Source of the DNA: Acidobacteriaceae bacterium
Lineage (GTDB): Bacteria > Acidobacteriota > Terriglobia > Terriglobales > Acidobacteriaceae
Reading direction: 5' to 3'
NCBI GenBank assembly: GCA_003140705.1
Contig: PLKU01000465.1
Coordinates: 1 to 7,376, forward strand
Length of the DNA: 7,376 nt
Shown: positions 5,410 through 7,376 of the stretch, piece after piece
How positions within the stretch are numbered: the stretch's first letter is position 1
How the letters are laid out: each line of letters opens with the position of its first letter
The notes under the pieces: model-generated
What the model was told of the DNA's origin: nothing
Seen by the model: the letters and a program-made list of their open reading frames with translations, nothing else
Database searches by the model: none
Position numbers and translations under genes: made by a program

Positions 5410-7376
5410 GCGCACATCCATGGATGTGGGAGGGAAGCTGGATGCTGCGGCTCCGAGTGAGGTGTTCGGCGTATCGCCCATTGTCAATTCAAGAGTGCCA
5501 CCATTCGCAATGTCCGTGTGTCGAAACCAGACCTGTTCCAGTGGCTTTCCGTTTAGGCGGATGCTCCGGACGTATTTATTTTCATGCGAAGTGTCATGAG
5601 CCACGATGACGAAGTCCTTGCCATTCCGCAGATGAATGGTCGTCTGATCAAAAACCGGACTACCAATGTCATACGCTGGAATTCCCGGCGTTACGGGATA
5701 GAAGCCCATCATCGAAAACACTACAAATGCGCTCATGCCGCCCCCGTCTTCATCTCCGGGCATACCCTGCAATGTATCGGTGAAAAACGACTCGAGAAGC
5801 ATGCGGACACGCTTCTGCGTCTTCCAGGGAGCGCCTAGTCGGTTGTAGAGGTATGGAATTGCAAGACTGGGTTCATTGCCCATTGAGAACTGCCCCACCA
5901 TCGAAGTCGAATCGGGGAACTTCGCCTGAAACTCATACTTTGAACGATCGAGAGGCTCTCGAAAAAGCTGATCCAGATTGGCTGTTGCCTTCGCTGTTCC
6001 GCCCATCAACTGGATCAGGCCATTGAAGTCCTGCAACACATCCCAGGTATAGGTGTAGCCGTTATTCTCGTCGTAGTAATCCCGTCCGCCCATTCCGCCG
6101 TCGAATTTCGGATCCAGCGGCTCAATCCACTGCCCTGCGGAGTCCTTGGGCCACATCAGTCCTTTGTCAGCGCGGAAGACGTTCTTGTAGTTTGCCGCGC
6201 GCTCAAGAAAGAGTGCCTCGTCCTGAGGCTTGTTGAGAACACGCGCAAGATGGGCAATCGACCAGTCATCGAAGCTGTTCTCCAGAGTCACCGGTACCGG
6301 TTGCCGCTTCTCGAATGGATGCACCCGCGGATCTGTCTCCTTCTCGCCGGGCCGCAAAGCAGGCATATAGCCGTGAGCGGAATAGAACTCGTCGAGCGGT
6401 CCCCTGAGTCCCAGTCGCCATGGAAGCAGAGTTTCTTCAAGAGACCGTTTGCGGACACCGTCGAACGCAACCGGTAGATCGAAGTTCTGCACGCCTTTGA
6501 ACCACGCATCCGCAAACCACGGCGCGGCGTGATTGCCGCTCATGCACGCATAGGGGCCAGTCAAAATGGCGAACGTTGGCATGATGCCTGCCTGCTGATA
6601 CATGCGCACATACGACTGAATCTTGTCAGCTTCCATCTCTGGGTTCAGCAGCGTCTGCAGAGGCTCAAGAGCGCGGTACGTATCCCATAGCCAGTTGTCC
6701 ACATAGAACGGGCGCTTGTCTTCATGCACTTTGTGATCGAAACCGCTATAGTACCGCCCCTCTTCCGTGATGTTGATCATGCGTTCATAGCAGCGGTAAA
6801 GCGCGGTGTAAAAGACCCTCTTCTGAGACTCCGTTCCCCCCTCCACCGCAATCTGGCCCAGCACCTGGTTCCAGCGCGCCTTTGCCTCGGCCTCCACGGT
6901 GTCAAAGCCCCACGCGGGAATTTCACGACGGAGATTTCGCTTTGCCTGTTCGGCACTGATGAATGAAATCCCATACCGGAATTCGAGAGTCCTCGTGCCT
7001 TGTCTTGAGAAAGTAGCCCGGTTTCTGTCGCCAAGGTTTTCCAGCTTCGCGCTAATTGGGGCGCTGAATTCCCCGTACACAAACGCCTGCATGTTGCTGA
7101 ACCGCTCTTCGCCGCTGATTGCACCGTCGCTCTGCGTCTCCAGTTCGCCGGCCATGCGGTTAGCCAGGGTGACCGAGGCTTTCCCATCTGGAAAAGTTAA
7201 ACGGAAGTAGCCGCAGCGCTCGGTCGCAGTAAATTCAGTTTGAATCAGCGACTCGTCGAAGCGGGTGGAGTAGTAATACGGCGTAGTCTTTTCCTGGTCA
7301 TAGGCGGCTGGGCTTTTGTCTCCGGCCATGATGCTGAAAAGCTCATCCATGCGATGCGAGTTGATTGTGAGCGGAA
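5389..7376 (-). CDS. GH92 family exo-alpha-mannosidase, N-terminus beyond the window
   Basis: The frame stays open to the window edge. The Met at 7350 is not the true start, because in-frame codons PLTINSHR precede it. Numbering from that Met gives 653 residues, about 100 fewer than usual for GH92, so the signal peptide and start of the N-terminal beta-sandwich are missing. Visible features: the sandwich segment with PYYYSTRFDESLIQTEFTAT (24-43); then the (alpha/alpha)6 barrel with WLWDTYRALEPLQTLL (220-235), GNHAAPWFADAW (272-283), YYDENNGYTYTW with Glu428 at the expected general-acid position, GNEPSLAIPYLYN (Glu493) and GDEDGGGMSAF (532-542), whose Asp533/Glu534/Asp535 match the acidic cluster supplying the catalytic base. 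Known GH92 enzymes are calcium-dependent inverting exo-mannosidases, usually exported, acting on N-glycans or yeast mannan; linkage specificity cannot be read here. The family is clear. A functional link to the SIR2-TIR/STAND operon is unlikely given the 1.2-kb gap. Confidence 0.95.
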   Translation of the reverse strand, partial: PLTINSHRMDELFSIMAGDKSPAAYDQEKTTPYYYSTRFDESLIQTEFTATERCGYFRLTFPDGKASVTLANRMAGELETQSDGAISGEERFSNMQAFVYGEFSAPISAKLENLGDRNRATFSRQGTRTLEFRYGISFISAEQAKRNLRREIPAWGFDTVEAEAKARWNQVLGQIAVEGGTESQKRVFYTALYRCYERMINITEEGRYYSGFDHKVHEDKRPFYVDNWLWDTYRALEPLQTLLNPEMEADKIQSYVRMYQQAGIMPTFAILTGPYACMSGNHAAPWFADAWFKGVQNFDLPVAFDGVRKRSLEETLLPWRLGLRGPLDEFYSAHGYMPALRPGEKETDPRVHPFEKRQPVPVTLENSFDDWSIAHLARVLNKPQDEALFLERAANYKNVFRADKGLMWPKDSAGQWIEPLDPKFDGGMGGRDYYDENNGYTYTWDVLQDFNGLIQLMGGTAKATANLDQLFREPLDRSKYEFQAKFPDSTSMVGQFSMGNEPSLAIPYLYNRLGAPWKTQKRVRMLLESFFTDTLQGMPGDEDGGGMSAFVVFSMMGFYPVTPGIPAYDIGSPVFDQTTIHLRNGKDFVIVAHDTSHENKYVRSIRLNGKPLEQVWFRHTDIANGGTLELTMGDTPNTSLGAAASSFPPTSMDVRPEDFNK

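Noticed and set aside
5001..5417. 138-codon minus-strand frame following the GH92 gene
   Set aside because: It starts inside the GH92 coding sequence in another frame, has irregular composition and no recognised domain.
5266..5460. 64-codon plus-strand frame with acidic, hydrophobic sequence near the GH92 stop
   Set aside because: It overlaps the 3' end of the GH92 gene in antisense and has no ribosome binding site. The protein-like look comes partly from the inverted repeat.
7348..7350. Met codon as start of the GH92 protein
   Set aside because: The same frame stays open to the window edge, and GH92 enzymes have about 100 more N-terminal residues including a signal peptide.

Overview
The window holds three genes on the minus strand plus a gene-poor stretch of about 1.2 kb. 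It carries no direct taxonomic marker. GC-rich third positions, a GH92 mannosidase and a large membrane-anchored STAND ATPase of the bacterial nSTAND1 type fit a soil or plant-litter bacterium. Acidobacteriota is my best guess, by inference only. I recognised no tRNA, rRNA, CRISPR array, insertion sequence or phage gene.

Layout in minus-strand reading order (right to left). (1) 7376-5389 is a GH92 exo-alpha-mannosidase that lacks its N-terminus at the window edge. Its stop codon lies in the loop of a 12-bp inverted repeat. (2) 5388-4157 contains no confident intact gene. It includes a probable decayed gene for a small secreted protein (5017-4611, minus) with a nonsense codon and two frame breaks, and a doubtful 59-codon plus-strand ORF (4399-4578). 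AT-rich pockets near 4195-4260 and 4575-4625 probably mark gene boundaries. (3) 4156-2795 encodes a SIR2-like/TIR fusion protein. (4) 2798-9 encodes a 929-residue STAND P-loop ATPase with a single membrane helix, a coiled coil, a beta-rich insert and helical TPR-like repeats. Genes 3 and 4 overlap by 4 bp (ATGA) and must form one translationally coupled operon.

The main point of interest is the pair of genes 3 and 4. SIR2 and TIR domains are the two classic NAD-consuming effector folds of bacterial immunity, and STAND ATPases are switch proteins that sense a trigger and activate effectors. Here both effector folds sit in one soluble protein, coupled to a STAND protein whose predicted topology puts the ATPase in the cytoplasm and its C-terminal beta-rich/TPR half outside the inner membrane. 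That suggests a conflict or envelope-stress module in which an external or periplasmic signal is relayed to a cytosolic effector. This is inference. The canonical catalytic positions of both effector domains look altered, so NADase activity should not be assumed.
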